Shown here: positions 1-8,781 of the stretch, in pieces
Layout: each line of letters opens with the position of its first letter
Numbering within the stretch: the stretch's first letter is position 1
NCBI RefSeq assembly: GCF_001592735.1
Contig: NZ_LUKE01000006.1
Location: forward strand, 62,001-126,000
DNA from: Bdellovibrio bacteriovorus
GTDB taxonomy: Bacteria > Bdellovibrionota > Bdellovibrionia > Bdellovibrionales > Bdellovibrionaceae
Reading direction: 5' to 3'
Length of the DNA: 64,000 bases
Notes under the pieces: generated by a model
Told to the model about the DNA's origin: nothing
The model's database searches: none
What the model saw: only the letters and a program-made list of their open reading frames with translations
Position numbers and translations under genes: made by a program

Positions 1-1
1 A

Positions 2-121
2 AAGCGTCTTTATCCGGGAGGCCGTGATGAAGAAGAGCTTAAAGTGCAAAGTCAGCTAACAACGCCGGTTCGTAAACTAGCTCCTCAAGCGGAAGTGAAA
101 GAAGAATCTTCCGAAGAATAG
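2..121 (+). CDS. C-terminal end of an unidentified protein (partial)
   Basis: An open frame runs from the window edge to a TAG at 119-121 and encodes the last 39 residues of a protein. The tail is charged and ends in several Glu/Ser residues (EESSEE), which looks like a disordered acidic C terminus. The next gene, ETF-ubiquinone oxidoreductase, starts 12 bp later with a GGAGAAAT ribosome-binding site, so the two are probably co-transcribed. Nothing in the visible part identifies the family. Confidence 0.6.
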   Translation, partial: KRLYPGGRDEEELKVQSQLTTPVRKLAPQAEVKEESSEE

Positions 122-133
122 CAGGAGAAATAA

Positions 134-1870
134 ATGTCTACATACAATGATCTTCCAGAAGGTGTGACTCGCGAAACGATGGATGTTGATGTCCTGATCG
201 TGGGTGGTGGTTCCGCCGGTTTGTCTTGCGCTTTGCATTTGCAAAACCAAATTCAAAAACACAACGAAGATGTCGCCGCTGGAAAAAAACAAGGCGAACA
301 AATCCCCGAGCAAATGATCGTTGTTTTAGAGAAAGCTTCTGAAGTGGGCGCGCACAGTTTTTCTGGTGCGGTTTTAAATCCGAAAGCTTTAAGAGAGCTT
401 GTGCCAAACTTTAAAGAAGAAGGCTGCCCGATTGAGTCGGAAGTAAAAAAGGATGCGGTTTATTATCTAGGTTCTGATTACTCTTTCAAAATGCCAATCA
501 CGCCACCGCCGTTTCATAACGACGGGAACTATATTGTGTCTGTCAGCAAATTAAATCGCTGGTTGGCTTCAAAGTGTGAAGAAAAAGGCGTTAATATTTT
601 TCCAGGCTTTGCGGCGGTTGAAGCTTTGTATGAAGGTGACAAAATTGTCGGTGTTCGCACTGGCGACAAAGGCCGTGATAAAAATGGTAAACCGAAGGCG
701 AACTTTGAGCCGGGTTTGATTTTAAAATCAAAAGTCGTGATCTTTGCCGAAGGAACTCGTGGTTCACTTTTCCGCCAAGTGGAAAAGAAATTAAACTTGC
801 GTGCCGGTAAAAATCCAGAAGTGTTCGAAGAAGGCGTGAAAGAAATCATCCAGATGCCACCGGGCACCGTAGAAGCGGGCCAAGTGATTCACACAATGGG
901 CTTCCCATTGTCTAAGTCTATTGGTGGTACTTTCATTTACACTTTGCCAGGCGATAAAATCATCGTGGGCTTAGTGGCGTACCTTGACACGAATGATCCT
1001 TTACTTGATCCACATCGTGAATTGCAAAAGTTAAAAACTCATCCGTTCTTACAAGACATGCTTAAAGGCGGAAAAGTGATCGCTTATGGCGGTAAAACCT
1101 TGCCTGCGGGTGGCTGGTATTCAATGCCAAAACTTTATGGCGATGGCTTTATGGTTTGCGGGGATTCTGCCAGCATGGTGGATGTGCAAAAGCTTAAAGG
1201 AATTCATTTAGCAATGAAGTCCGGTATGCAAGCCGCAGAAACGGTGATTGATGGCTTAATGAAGGGCGGCGACTTTACGGAAGCCGTGACCTCGGGGTAC
1301 GAAAAACGTATTGAGAGCGGCTTCGTTAAGACGGACCTTTACCGCGTTCGTAACTTCCACCAAGCGCTGAGCAAGGGGATGGTTGCGGGAATGCCTTTGA
1401 TCGCTTTGCAAGAGGCCACAGGGGGCCGTGGTTTGCATGATCCTATGCCGATTGGGCATCGGGATGCTGAAACCACTGAAAAAGTGGTTGATGTGTGGGG
1501 GCCCTATGGGCTTGATCACGAGGAAAACCGTCTGCCTAAGCCGGATGGGCAGTTGTTCTTTGATAAGCTTTCTAGCGTCTATTTGACGGGGACCATGCAT
1601 GATGAGGACTCTCCGAACCATTTAATCCTTAAAGACGGGGATATCTGCCGTTCGGTATGTGAGCCTAATTACAAATCTCCGTGCAACCACTTCTGCCCGG
1701 CCAATGTATACGAGATGGTGGACTCCACTAAAGAAGCCGGTAAGAAGGACTTACAAATTAACTATACCAACTGTATTCACTGTAAGACTTGTGATATCAA
1801 GTGCCCATTCGAAAACATCGAGTGGACGGTTCCCGAAGGCGGGGGCGGCCCTCAATATCGTGAAACTTAG
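134..1870 (+). CDS. Electron transfer flavoprotein-ubiquinone oxidoreductase
   Basis: This membrane-associated flavoprotein passes electrons from reduced ETF (fatty acid and amino acid oxidation) to the quinone pool. The 578-residue product has an N-terminal FAD-binding loop, GGGSAG at residues 24-29. The C-terminal iron-sulfur domain carries Cys 517/521 and Cys 547, 550, 553 and 557 in a CxxCxxC pattern, as expected for the single 4Fe-4S cluster of the family. Length is close to other bacterial ETF-QO proteins. The ATG follows a good ribosome-binding site. ETF subunits themselves are not in the window. The family assignment is secure from the combined FAD and ferredoxin-like motifs. Confidence 0.95.
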   Translation: MSTYNDLPEGVTRETMDVDVLIVGGGSAGLSCALHLQNQIQKHNEDVAAGKKQGEQIPEQMIVVLEKASEVGAHSFSGAVLNPKALRELVPNFKEEGCPIESEVKKDAVYYLGSDYSFKMPITPPPFHNDGNYIVSVSKLNRWLASKCEEKGVNIFPGFAAVEALYEGDKIVGVRTGDKGRDKNGKPKANFEPGLILKSKVVIFAEGTRGSLFRQVEKKLNLRAGKNPEVFEEGVKEIIQMPPGTVEAGQVIHTMGFPLSKSIGGTFIYTLPGDKIIVGLVAYLDTNDPLLDPHRELQKLKTHPFLQDMLKGGKVIAYGGKTLPAGGWYSMPKLYGDGFMVCGDSASMVDVQKLKGIHLAMKSGMQAAETVIDGLMKGGDFTEAVTSGYEKRIESGFVKTDLYRVRNFHQALSKGMVAGMPLIALQEATGGRGLHDPMPIGHRDAETTEKVVDVWGPYGLDHEENRLPKPDGQLFFDKLSSVYLTGTMHDEDSPNHLILKDGDICRSVCEPNYKSPCNHFCPANVYEMVDSTKEAGKKDLQINYTNCIHCKTCDIKCPFENIEWTVPEGGGGPQYRET

Positions 1871-1926
1871 AAGGCTCGGCGGATAAAAAGGGACCGGGTC
1901 TTCTTAACCAAAGAAAGGCCCGTCCA

Positions 1927-3051
1927 ATGCCAGAATTTTTCGCCTCCACAGCCCGTGGATTAGTTGAACCTCTTGAACAAGAACTTAAAGATTTAGGTCT
2001 TAAGGTCACTGATAAATATATCGGAGGAGTGTTCTTTGAAGGGCCTTGGGAAGACTGCTACAAAGCCAATCTTCACTCTCGCTTAGCCAGCCGTATCTTA
2101 AAACCGATTTTAGATTTCACCGCCTACCAGCCTGAAGAACTTTATAACCAAATTCTTCGCCATGATTTTACGAAATACATTAAACCAACACAAACGATCT
2201 CTATCGATGCATCGGTGTCTGAATCAATGATGCGGGACCAACGTTTTGTGGCGATGAAGGTGAAAGACGCCATCGTGGATCAATTCCGTGATAAATATGG
2301 TGTGCGCCCGGATGTAGATAACGAAAACGCTTCTTTGCGCATCAACGTGCGCGTGATTAAAAATCAATTCAACGTGGCGATTGACACTTCAGGTGAAAGC
2401 TTATTTAAGCGCGGCTATCGCACGGAAACTGGTGAAGCGCCGCTGAAAGAAAATCTGGCGGCCGGACTTTTAAAAGTCACCGAATGGGATGGAAATTCTC
2501 CGTTAGTGGATTTCATGTGTGGTTCGGGAACTTTCTTGATTGAAGCCGCGATGATGGCCATGAATATTGCCCCGGGTATCAACCGCAAACGTTTTGGTTT
2601 CCAAAACTGGTTGAATTTTGACAAAGCCACTTGGGAAAATGTCGTGCAAATGGCGATGGATTCCGAAAAAACAGAGTTGCCGTTTAAGTTTTACGGTTTT
2701 GATATTGATTCTAAGGTCATCCGTACGGCTAAAGAAAACGCTCGCAATGCGGGTGTTGATGGTGTGATCGAGTTTAAAAAAGAATCGGTGGCGACTGTCG
2801 AGCCACCCGTTGAAAAAGGCATGATCGTGGTGAATCCTCCTTATGGCGCGCGTATCGGGGATGAAGACAATCTTCGCGACGTGTATCGTGATCTGAGCTT
2901 TACTTTGAAGCACAGATTCAAAGGCTGGGATGCTTGGATTCTTTCGGGCAACAAAGATCTCATCGCGGACCTAAAGTTGAAATCAACGAAGAAGCATTTC
3001 GTATTTAATGGGAACATTGAATGCCGTTTCTTAAAGTACTCAATGTTTTAG
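1927..3051 (+). CDS. THUMP-domain class I RNA methyltransferase (RlmL/YpsC-like)
   Basis: Probable 23S rRNA guanine-N2 methyltransferase. The N-terminal ~160 residues resemble a ferredoxin-like plus THUMP RNA-binding region. The C-terminal Rossmann domain has the SAM-binding stretch DFMCGSGTF from residue 195 and the catalytic motif NPPYG at 303-307, typical of N-methylation of exocyclic amino groups. At 374 residues it corresponds to the stand-alone RlmL half, like Bacillus YpsC, not to the ~700-residue fused RlmKL of enterobacteria. It starts 56 bp after the ETF-QO gene, with an AGAAAGG ribosome-binding site. The exact rRNA target is inferred from the family. Confidence 0.88.
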   Translation: MPEFFASTARGLVEPLEQELKDLGLKVTDKYIGGVFFEGPWEDCYKANLHSRLASRILKPILDFTAYQPEELYNQILRHDFTKYIKPTQTISIDASVSESMMRDQRFVAMKVKDAIVDQFRDKYGVRPDVDNENASLRINVRVIKNQFNVAIDTSGESLFKRGYRTETGEAPLKENLAAGLLKVTEWDGNSPLVDFMCGSGTFLIEAAMMAMNIAPGINRKRFGFQNWLNFDKATWENVVQMAMDSEKTELPFKFYGFDIDSKVIRTAKENARNAGVDGVIEFKKESVATVEPPVEKGMIVVNPPYGARIGDEDNLRDVYRDLSFTLKHRFKGWDAWILSGNKDLIADLKLKSTKKHFVFNGNIECRFLKYSMF

Positions 3052-3060
3052 GACGGTCGC

Positions 3061-3450
3061 TTGATTTTAGCTTTCTTTTTGAATTTATTTTTGGGGAGTC
3101 CGGCGTTGAGATACGAGTCGGTGATTTGTACTTATTCTGAATCCGAGACCGTCAAAAAGACGGTCTCGCAAAAATTGATTACGATTACTATTGATGCGGA
3201 CTTCGGGCGTTTTGCCGAAATTCAATTCGGTGACGACACTAAAAAGATTCAGTATCAAATTCTTTTAGAAAACGATGCGAACAACGAGGCATCGGTAAAC
3301 ATCCTTCAGAATTTTCTGATAGGGGATCTTGAAAGTTCCGCGGAGTTTTCGGCGGACGCTCCCAAATATACTCGGATTGCTCAAGGCGCTCACAGTGTTC
3401 GCTGTGAGCTTGTGCCGGTGAAGGTGACTGCACCGGCGACTCAAAACTGA
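3061..3450 (+). CDS. Hypothetical protein, possibly secreted
   Basis: A 129-residue frame begins at a TTG 9 bp after the methyltransferase stop, preceded by AGGACGG. The first ~15 residues are hydrophobic (ILAFFLNLFLG) and could be a short signal sequence, but there is no basic N terminus and no clear cleavage site. The rest looks like a beta-rich soluble domain. I do not recognise a family. A perfect 10-bp inverted repeat (3144-3168) lies inside the reading frame, which raises the alternative that translation starts downstream of it. It converges on the CoA-binding protein gene and overlaps its end by 10 bp. Confidence 0.5.
   Translation: MILAFFLNLFLGSPALRYESVICTYSESETVKKTVSQKLITITIDADFGRFAEIQFGDDTKKIQYQILLENDANNEASVNILQNFLIGDLESSAEFSADAPKYTRIAQGAHSVRCELVPVKVTAPATQN
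3144..3168. repeat. Perfect 10-bp inverted repeat inside a reading frame
   Basis: CGAGACCGTC at 3144-3153 and GACGGTCTCG at 3159-3168 are exact reverse complements, separated by AAAAA. No T tract follows on either strand, so it is not a standard Rho-independent terminator. It lies 83 bp into the hypothetical gene that begins at 3061. Confidence 0.75.
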
Positions 3451-3806
3451 TTTGTTCTTAATAAAACCATCGTGCACGCCTCGGTGGTTTCAATTCCGGC
3501 TTTTTCTAGTTCTTCTGCAAATTCTGTTGATTCTGTCCCTGGATTAAAGATCACTCTTTTGGGGTGCAGCTTTTTGATTTGATCTAAGTAAGGCTGCAAG
3601 CGCTGGGGATTCACATACAGAGTCAGCGTGTCCACACTTTCAGGTAAAGCCGTTAAAGAAGGTGTGACGTTCAACTCGTCAATTTTATCGATGTGGGGAT
3701 TTACGGGATATACTTTGTGGCCATACTCTTGCAGCATCTTCATGGCTTTGTGAGCATAGCGTTCTGGATTGTCACTGGCTCCCAAGATAGCGACGGTTTC
3801 AGTCAT
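3441..3806 (-). CDS. CoA-binding domain protein (YccU-like)
   Basis: A 121-residue single-domain Rossmann protein of the CoA_binding_2 type. The nucleotide-loop sequence GASDNPERYA follows the first beta strand (residues ~9-18), and a conserved NPG turn lies near residue 90. Family members bind CoA or acyl-CoA; their physiological role is unclear. I place the start at the ATG at 3806, because AGGAGG sits just upstream of it. An in-frame start at 3836 would add ten residues across that ribosome-binding site. The gene converges with the hypothetical gene ending at 3450, overlapping by 10 bp. Confidence 0.85.
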   Translation of the reverse strand: MTETVAILGASDNPERYAHKAMKMLQEYGHKVYPVNPHIDKIDELNVTPSLTALPESVDTLTLYVNPQRLQPYLDQIKKLHPKRVIFNPGTESTEFAEELEKAGIETTEACTMVLLRTNQF

Positions 3807-3883
3807 GTCATTCCTCCTAAAAGAAAATACTAACATCAGTCCTTGGGAACCGTTCTTAAATCTCTGTCATGAAAGATTTTAAA

Positions 3884-4252
3884 TTACATCCAAGGTTTGT
3901 TGACGGCGATAAATGCCGCGGTAGTGCCTAGACCCAAGATCAAAACCGCCACCGGCCAACCGATATAGCCTTTGCGTTTTACTAAGGAAATTCCAACGCC
4001 CATTAACAACCAGATTCCGATTTTTGCTTGAACCCAAGTCGGTAAACCCGCGACCAAGCCTAAGCGCGCGGCTAACCCGAAACCGCTAACAAAAATAAAG
4101 AGCAAGCCAACGCCGTGACAGGCATACGCCATAATGCGAGCCGCTTTTTTTAGCTCTACACGTGCGTACATAGAAACTAGCAATCCACCGAAACCGAAAA
4201 ACAAAAGCATCAGACCTAAAAGATGAATGACTTTATAAAAGTTGTACGACAC
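3884..4252 (-). CDS. Small four-helix membrane protein (hypothetical)
   Basis: A 122-residue, strongly hydrophobic protein with about four predicted transmembrane helices (roughly residues 7-27, 38-60, 70-88 and 95-115). It starts with HxxG-containing text (IHLLGLMLLFFGFGG) and has further His residues, a layout reminiscent of SirB2/CopD-like heme or copper membrane proteins, but no diagnostic motif is present. The start is a GTG at 4252. Its ribosome-binding site AGGAG overlaps the stop codon of lpxD, so translation of the two genes is probably coupled. Confidence 0.75.
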   Translation of the reverse strand: MSYNFYKVIHLLGLMLLFFGFGGLLVSMYARVELKKAARIMAYACHGVGLLFIFVSGFGLAARLGLVAGLPTWVQAKIGIWLLMGVGISLVKRKGYIGWPVAVLILGLGTTAAFIAVNKPWM

Positions 4253-4261
4253 AGAATTCTC

Positions 4262-5311
4262 CTATTCTTCGGCGTTGAGGCCCAGGTGTTTAAGTACTCT
4301 GGCCATGTCTTTACGTAAGCGGGTTAGGTTCGTCAAGTTAGCAAGTGTTTTTAACGAATCACGCAGCGGCTCGGCAGGATAGCCGCCAAAAGCTCCCGGG
4401 CCTTCCATATCTTTAGTGACTCCTGTGCGGCCAGCTAAAATGACTCTGTCGCCAATGTGAACGTGGTCGGCAATATCAACGTTGCCGCCCGCCATGCCGT
4501 TATTGCCCATACTGCTAGAACCCGCCATTTTAAATGCTGCTGCCAGCACGCAGTCCTTACCGATCACCGAGTTGTGCGCAATGTGGACGAAGTTGTCGAA
4601 TTTGGTGCCGTCGCCGATGCGAGTTTCAGTGAGAGCTGCGCGATCCACCGCACAGTTGGCGCCCATCTCGACATAGTTACCTATTACCACGCGACCGATC
4701 TGCGGGATTTTTTTGTGAGTGCCTTCTTTGGTTTGAGCAAAAGAAAAACCATCAGCACCGATCGTGGTGTGCGGATGAATTTCGCAGTGAGTTCCCAAAA
4801 CGCAGTGCGCGCCAATAAAAACCTGCGGGTGCAACAAAGTGTGCGCCCCGATATCAGCGTAAGTTTCAATCACCGTGTGTGCGCCGATGGTGCAGTGATC
4901 GCCGATTTTGGCGTGTTCACCGATCACCACATAAGGTCCCAAAATAGTTCCCGTGCCGATGTGGGCGGTTTCGTGAACCACGGCGGTGGGGTGAATTTTG
5001 GTGGCTTGATTGAAGCGATTCATTTTTCCGTCAAACAGTGGCAAGATTGCCGCCATTGCCAGTTGCACGGATCCTGTTGAAAAAAAGGTCGCAGAAGAAT
5101 CTGTCGGAAGAGTCAGACTTTTATGAGCCACGATAATAGGAGACTGCGCTTTAAGTGCGGCTTCCAGCTGGGGCGCTTTGCCGACAAAGACGAGCGTGTC
5201 CTTGGTAGAGAGTTCAGGAGGGAGAACCGAGGTTGCTACCGCTTGAAGTGGACCCGATACATATTGAAGATCGGACGAATTTAGTTCTTTAAGAATTTCT
5301 GCTGTGATCAT
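4262..5311 (-). CDS. lpxD: UDP-3-O-acylglucosamine N-acyltransferase LpxD
   Basis: Third step of lipid A synthesis: transfers a 3-hydroxyacyl chain from acyl-ACP to the 2-amino group of UDP-3-O-acylglucosamine in the cytoplasm. The 349-residue product has an N-terminal substrate-binding domain (~1-100), a long left-handed beta-helix of hexapeptide repeats (~105-300) and a helical C-terminal tail. The sequence HIAHNSVIG contains His246, which corresponds to the catalytic histidine of E. coli LpxD (His239). Length matches the family (~340). It is not next to lpxA, fabZ or bamA as in many proteobacteria; instead it leads a two-gene unit with a small membrane protein. Confidence 0.95.
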   Translation of the reverse strand: MITAEILKELNSSDLQYVSGPLQAVATSVLPPELSTKDTLVFVGKAPQLEAALKAQSPIIVAHKSLTLPTDSSATFFSTGSVQLAMAAILPLFDGKMNRFNQATKIHPTAVVHETAHIGTGTILGPYVVIGEHAKIGDHCTIGAHTVIETYADIGAHTLLHPQVFIGAHCVLGTHCEIHPHTTIGADGFSFAQTKEGTHKKIPQIGRVVIGNYVEMGANCAVDRAALTETRIGDGTKFDNFVHIAHNSVIGKDCVLAAAFKMAGSSSMGNNGMAGGNVDIADHVHIGDRVILAGRTGVTKDMEGPGAFGGYPAEPLRDSLKTLANLTNLTRLRKDMARVLKHLGLNAEE

Positions 5312-5348
5312 AGTGATGCCTCGCGCTAACAGTTCTCCTATTATTTTT

Positions 5349-5376
5349 TTGATGTCAAGACACCGGGTGATAGTAT
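5349..5376 (+). promoter_or_regulatory. Possible sigma-70-type promoter
   Basis: TTGATG at 5349-5354 and TAGTAT at 5371-5376 are separated by 16 bp, upstream of the Lys/Ala-rich protein gene. The match to the -35/-10 consensus is only moderate; TATAAG at 5374 with a longer spacer is an alternative -10. Confidence 0.3.
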
Positions 5377-5433
5377 AAGTCTGCTATAGATTACTTTTTG
5401 ATGTTTTCTCACCTTAATAAGAGAGGAACTGAG

Positions 5434-5970
5434 ATGGCTAAGAAAGCTGCAAAAAAGGAAGCACCTGCGGCAAAGAAAAAAGCGGCAGCAGCACCTAAAG
5501 CGGCGGCAAAACCGGTAAAAAAAGCGCCTGCCAAAAAAGCAGAAGCAAAACCGGCTAAGGCCGTAGCAAAAGCTCCAGCTAAGGCTGCAGAAAAAGAAGT
5601 TAAAGCAAAGCCTGCGAAAGCGGCGGCTCCAGCTCCTGTTTCTAAAGCTTCAGAAAAAAAAGCGGAGGTAGTGAAACCTGCCGCTGAACCTAAACCAGAG
5701 AAAAAAGCGGAAGCTCCTAAGAAAAAGGAGAAGAAAGCGAAGGTCGATAAAACGGGTCTGTCTGAAGATCAAGCCAAGTGGGTTGAGCTTCATGATAAAT
5801 ATCAGACTTTAAAAGCACCGACTTACAGTATTTCTGGTCAATTTGAAGCGCGTACACCGATTCAACACAAAATTTTCGGATGGGGATTTATTCTTTCAAA
5901 TGAATATGATCGCTTAGAAGTTTTATTTGAAGATGGAAAGCGCATGTTGATAAGCAACCGTCAGTTATAA
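5434..5970 (+). CDS. Histone-H1-like Lys/Ala/Pro-rich protein with a C-terminal domain
   Basis: 178 residues starting at the ATG at 5434, which follows AGAGGAACTGAG; an earlier in-frame ATG at 5398 has no such site. Residues 1 to ~110 are almost entirely Lys, Ala, Pro and Glu in PAKKA-like repeats, resembling bacterial histone-H1-like DNA-binding tails. The last ~65 residues form a separate conserved-looking domain (SISGQFEARTP, HKIFGWGFI, LFEDGKRMLIS) that could be a small beta-barrel fold. Probable role is nucleic-acid binding or nucleoid organisation, inferred only from composition. A terminator-like hairpin follows the gene. Confidence 0.75.
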   Translation: MAKKAAKKEAPAAKKKAAAAPKAAAKPVKKAPAKKAEAKPAKAVAKAPAKAAEKEVKAKPAKAAAPAPVSKASEKKAEVVKPAAEPKPEKKAEAPKKKEKKAKVDKTGLSEDQAKWVELHDKYQTLKAPTYSISGQFEARTPIQHKIFGWGFILSNEYDRLEVLFEDGKRMLISNRQL

Positions 5971-6012
5971 GTGTAATTTTCGATCTGCCGCATCGCTGCA
6001 ACAGGACGCTGG

Positions 6013-6040
6013 AAGGGCTCTTTAGGAGCCTTTCTTTGTT
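6013..6040 (+). terminator. Rho-independent terminator candidate
   Basis: The stem AAGGGCTC and GAGCCTTT (one G-T pair), with a TTTAG loop, is followed by a T-rich run (6031-6040). It lies 42 bp after the Lys/Ala-rich gene. Confidence 0.6.
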
Positions 6041-6097
6041 CTTCGGCGGCAGAAATCTATTGCTTCGCCTCTGAAACTCGCCTACTAATTTACCTAC

Positions 6098-6316
6098 ATG
6101 GCAAAAGACGATTTAGTACAAATTGATGGTAAAGTGATCGACGCCCTTGCGGGTGGACTCTATAAGATCGAACTGGATAATAAAGCGATTATCAACGCAA
6201 AACTTTGCGGAAAAATGAGACGCTTTAATATTCGTGTGGTCGTGGGCGACCGAGTGAGCGTAGGGGTTTCTCCTTACGACCCAACTCATGGTCTGATCAT
6301 GTTCCGTCATAAATAA
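6098..6316 (+). CDS. infA: Translation initiation factor IF-1
   Basis: A 72-residue S1/OB-fold protein of exactly the usual IF-1 length. It binds the A site of the 30S subunit and helps IF-2 and IF-3 during initiation. Family hallmarks are visible: the N terminus MAKDDLVQIDGKV, the central GKMRR, GDRVSV, and the C-terminal SPYDPTHGLI...R-K. Compared with the canonical protein the HISGKMRK segment reads KLCGKMRR, so this copy is slightly divergent. It is not in a ribosomal protein operon; it sits alone between a terminator and tex. A second infA elsewhere in the genome is possible. Confidence 0.93.
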   Translation: MAKDDLVQIDGKVIDALAGGLYKIELDNKAIINAKLCGKMRRFNIRVVVGDRVSVGVSPYDPTHGLIMFRHK

Positions 6317-6392
6317 GACTTACAACTTAATCTAAACTCACAAATCCAAAGACGACTCCGATGAAATCGGAGTGTAATAAGACGAGGCACCT

Positions 6393-8771
6393 ATGGATCA
6401 GGCTCTTCAGAGTTATTTGGCACGTATTGCTCCCACAGTTTCCGCAAAGTCAGCACAAGCCGTGATTGAACTTGCCGCGGAAGGAGCAACGGTTCCCTTC
6501 ATCGCACGTTATCGTAAAGAAAAAACGGGGAACTTGGACGAAGTTCAAATTCGCGCCGTGATGGAAGGTCATGAGACCTACAACGAAATCGTGAAGCGCA
6601 AGGCTTTCTTAATCAAAGAAATCGGCGAACAGAACAATCTGACCGCAGATATCCAAAAGCGCATCGAACTTTCCTGGGATCTGGGAGAGCTTGAAGAGAT
6701 CTACAAGCCGTTCAAGAAAAAGAAAAAAACCAAAGCGACTATCGCGCGCGAAGCGGGATTGGAACCTTTGGCGAACTGGATCTGGGATATGGGCCATGGC
6801 AAGATCAAAGACGATCAAACTATGGAAATGAAAGCCAAGGGCTTCCTAAATCCGACAGCCAAAATTGTGACTTACGAAGAAGCGCTTAAAGGGGCTCAAG
6901 ATATTATCGTCGAAAAAATCGCCAATGATGCGGAACTTCGCGCGATGATCACAAAAAATTATCATGAAAAAGGCCGCGTGGTGGCCAAAGCCGCGAAAGG
7001 CTTTAAACCAAATTCGAAGTACGACATGTACAAAGAATTTGAAGAGCCCGTAAAACCTCTTTTTGATGCTAAAAACAATCATCGCTATTTAGCGATGCGC
7101 CGTGGATGGCAAGAAGAAGAGTTGGCTTTGGATATCAAAGCTGATGACGAAGAAAATTTAAAAGCTTACGAAAAATTTGCGACTTCGACTCCGGACAATG
7201 CGATTGGGGATTATTTGAAACAATCGGCGCGTTTGGCGTTGAATGTTTATGTTCTTCCGTCTGTGGTGAATGAAGTTCACCGGATGTTAAAGGAAAAAGC
7301 AGACACAGATGCGATCACCGTTTTTGCGGAAAATGTGCGTAAGCTGTTGTTGGGTTCCCCTTACGGCGCGAAGTGCGTTTTGGGTGTGGACCCGGGTCTT
7401 CGCACGGGTTGTAAGATTGCTTTGATTGATAAATCAGGTGCTTTTATTTCTCACACCGTTTTGTACACTTTGGGGGATGACGCTGAAAGAAAAGCGAAGG
7501 CTCTTTTCGGTGAAGTTTTAAAACAAATCCAAATCGAAGCCATCGCGGTGGGTAACGGAACGGCAGGACGTGAGACTGAAAGTTTCATCCGTAAAATCCT
7601 TAAAGACTTGGGTAAGAACATCCCGGTGGTGATGGTTTCAGAATCAGGCGCGTCGGTGTATTCGGCTTCTGAAGCGGCTCGTGAAGAGTTCCCGGATCTG
7701 GACGTTACGGTCAAAGGGGCCATCTCGATCGCGCGTCGTTTGCAAGATCCTTTGGCCGAGCTTGTAAAAGTAGATCCAAAGGCGATCGGTGTTGGTCAAT
7801 ACCAGCATGACGTGAATCAATCGCAATTGAAAAAATCATTGGAAGCTGTCGTTGAGTCTTGCGTAAATAACGTGGGCGTAGACGTAAATACGGCTTCAGC
7901 GGCGTTATTGTCACATGTTGCGGGCATTGGTCCGGCACTTGCGAAAGGGATCGTTGAAGCTCGTAAGAAAACATTGTTCAGCGACCGCCAAGAGCTTTTG
8001 AAAGTTCCGAAGTTTTCGGCAAAAGTATTTGAACAAGCCGCGGGTTTCTTACGTATTCCTGCAAGTAAGCAAGTTCTTGATAGCACAGGTATTCACCCCG
8101 AGCGCTATCAGGCCGTGACCGATATGGCGAAAGATCTTGGTGTGTCGTTGTCCGAAATTATCGGCGAAGGCGCTAAAAAGCTGGTGGCTCAAAGAACAAA
8201 ATGGGCGCAACTGGTGGGTGAGTTCACCTTTGATGACATCGTTAAAGAGCTAGAAAAACCAGGCCGCGATCCACGTGATCCATTTAAAGTTTTCCAATTC
8301 CGTGATGACATCATGGAAGTGAAAGACCTTAAAGAAGGCATGGTGTGCCCCGGTATCGTGACCAATGTTACTAACTTTGGTGCGTTCGTAGATATCGGTG
8401 TTCACCAAGATGGTTTGGTGCATATTTCAGCTTTATCGCACAAGTTTGTTGATGATCCACGCAAAGTCGTGAATCCAGGTGATCATGTGATGGTGAAGGT
8501 TTTGAAAGTCGATACCGTGAAAAACCAAATTTCTTTGACCATGAAAATGGAAGACGCCCCAGAAGCGTCAGCTCCTCGTGGCGAACGCCGTCCAGATCAA
8601 AGAAATGCGGGGGGGCCTAGACCTCAAGGGGGGCGTCCTGGTCAAGGGGGTCCTCGTGGTGAGCGCGATCGCGACAACCGCGGTGGGGCGCCGGGCGGAA
8701 AACCTCCGGGCAATCCATTTAACAATCCATTTGCAGCACTTTTAAACGTTAATAATACGAATAAAAAATAA
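6393..8771 (+). CDS. tex: Tex-family S1 RNA-binding transcription accessory protein
   Basis: A 792-residue Tex/Spt6-like cytoplasmic nucleic-acid-binding protein. Domains in order: helical N-terminal region (~1-190), YqgF RNase-H-like domain beginning near residue 325 (LGVDPGLRTGCK), helix-hairpin-helix segment (~490-570) and an S1 domain (~649-715, VTNFGAFVDIG). Tex proteins influence transcription and RNA metabolism; the exact role is unresolved in most species. An unusual ~65-residue tail rich in Arg, Gly and Pro (PRGERR, GGPRPQGGRPGQGG) follows the S1 domain, ending in Asn/Pro-rich text. It is followed after 10 bp by a 31-residue basic ORF, probably in the same transcript. Confidence 0.95.
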   Translation: MDQALQSYLARIAPTVSAKSAQAVIELAAEGATVPFIARYRKEKTGNLDEVQIRAVMEGHETYNEIVKRKAFLIKEIGEQNNLTADIQKRIELSWDLGELEEIYKPFKKKKKTKATIAREAGLEPLANWIWDMGHGKIKDDQTMEMKAKGFLNPTAKIVTYEEALKGAQDIIVEKIANDAELRAMITKNYHEKGRVVAKAAKGFKPNSKYDMYKEFEEPVKPLFDAKNNHRYLAMRRGWQEEELALDIKADDEENLKAYEKFATSTPDNAIGDYLKQSARLALNVYVLPSVVNEVHRMLKEKADTDAITVFAENVRKLLLGSPYGAKCVLGVDPGLRTGCKIALIDKSGAFISHTVLYTLGDDAERKAKALFGEVLKQIQIEAIAVGNGTAGRETESFIRKILKDLGKNIPVVMVSESGASVYSASEAAREEFPDLDVTVKGAISIARRLQDPLAELVKVDPKAIGVGQYQHDVNQSQLKKSLEAVVESCVNNVGVDVNTASAALLSHVAGIGPALAKGIVEARKKTLFSDRQELLKVPKFSAKVFEQAAGFLRIPASKQVLDSTGIHPERYQAVTDMAKDLGVSLSEIIGEGAKKLVAQRTKWAQLVGEFTFDDIVKELEKPGRDPRDPFKVFQFRDDIMEVKDLKEGMVCPGIVTNVTNFGAFVDIGVHQDGLVHISALSHKFVDDPRKVVNPGDHVMVKVLKVDTVKNQISLTMKMEDAPEASAPRGERRPDQRNAGGPRPQGGRPGQGGPRGERDRDNRGGAPGGKPPGNPFNNPFAALLNVNNTNKK

Positions 8772-8781
8772 GGAGAACATC

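Noticed and set aside
4457-5080. Long plus-strand open frame (~207 codons) opposite lpxD
   Set aside because: It is antisense to the hexapeptide repeats of lpxD, has an unnatural Val/His/Arg-rich composition and no ribosome-binding site.
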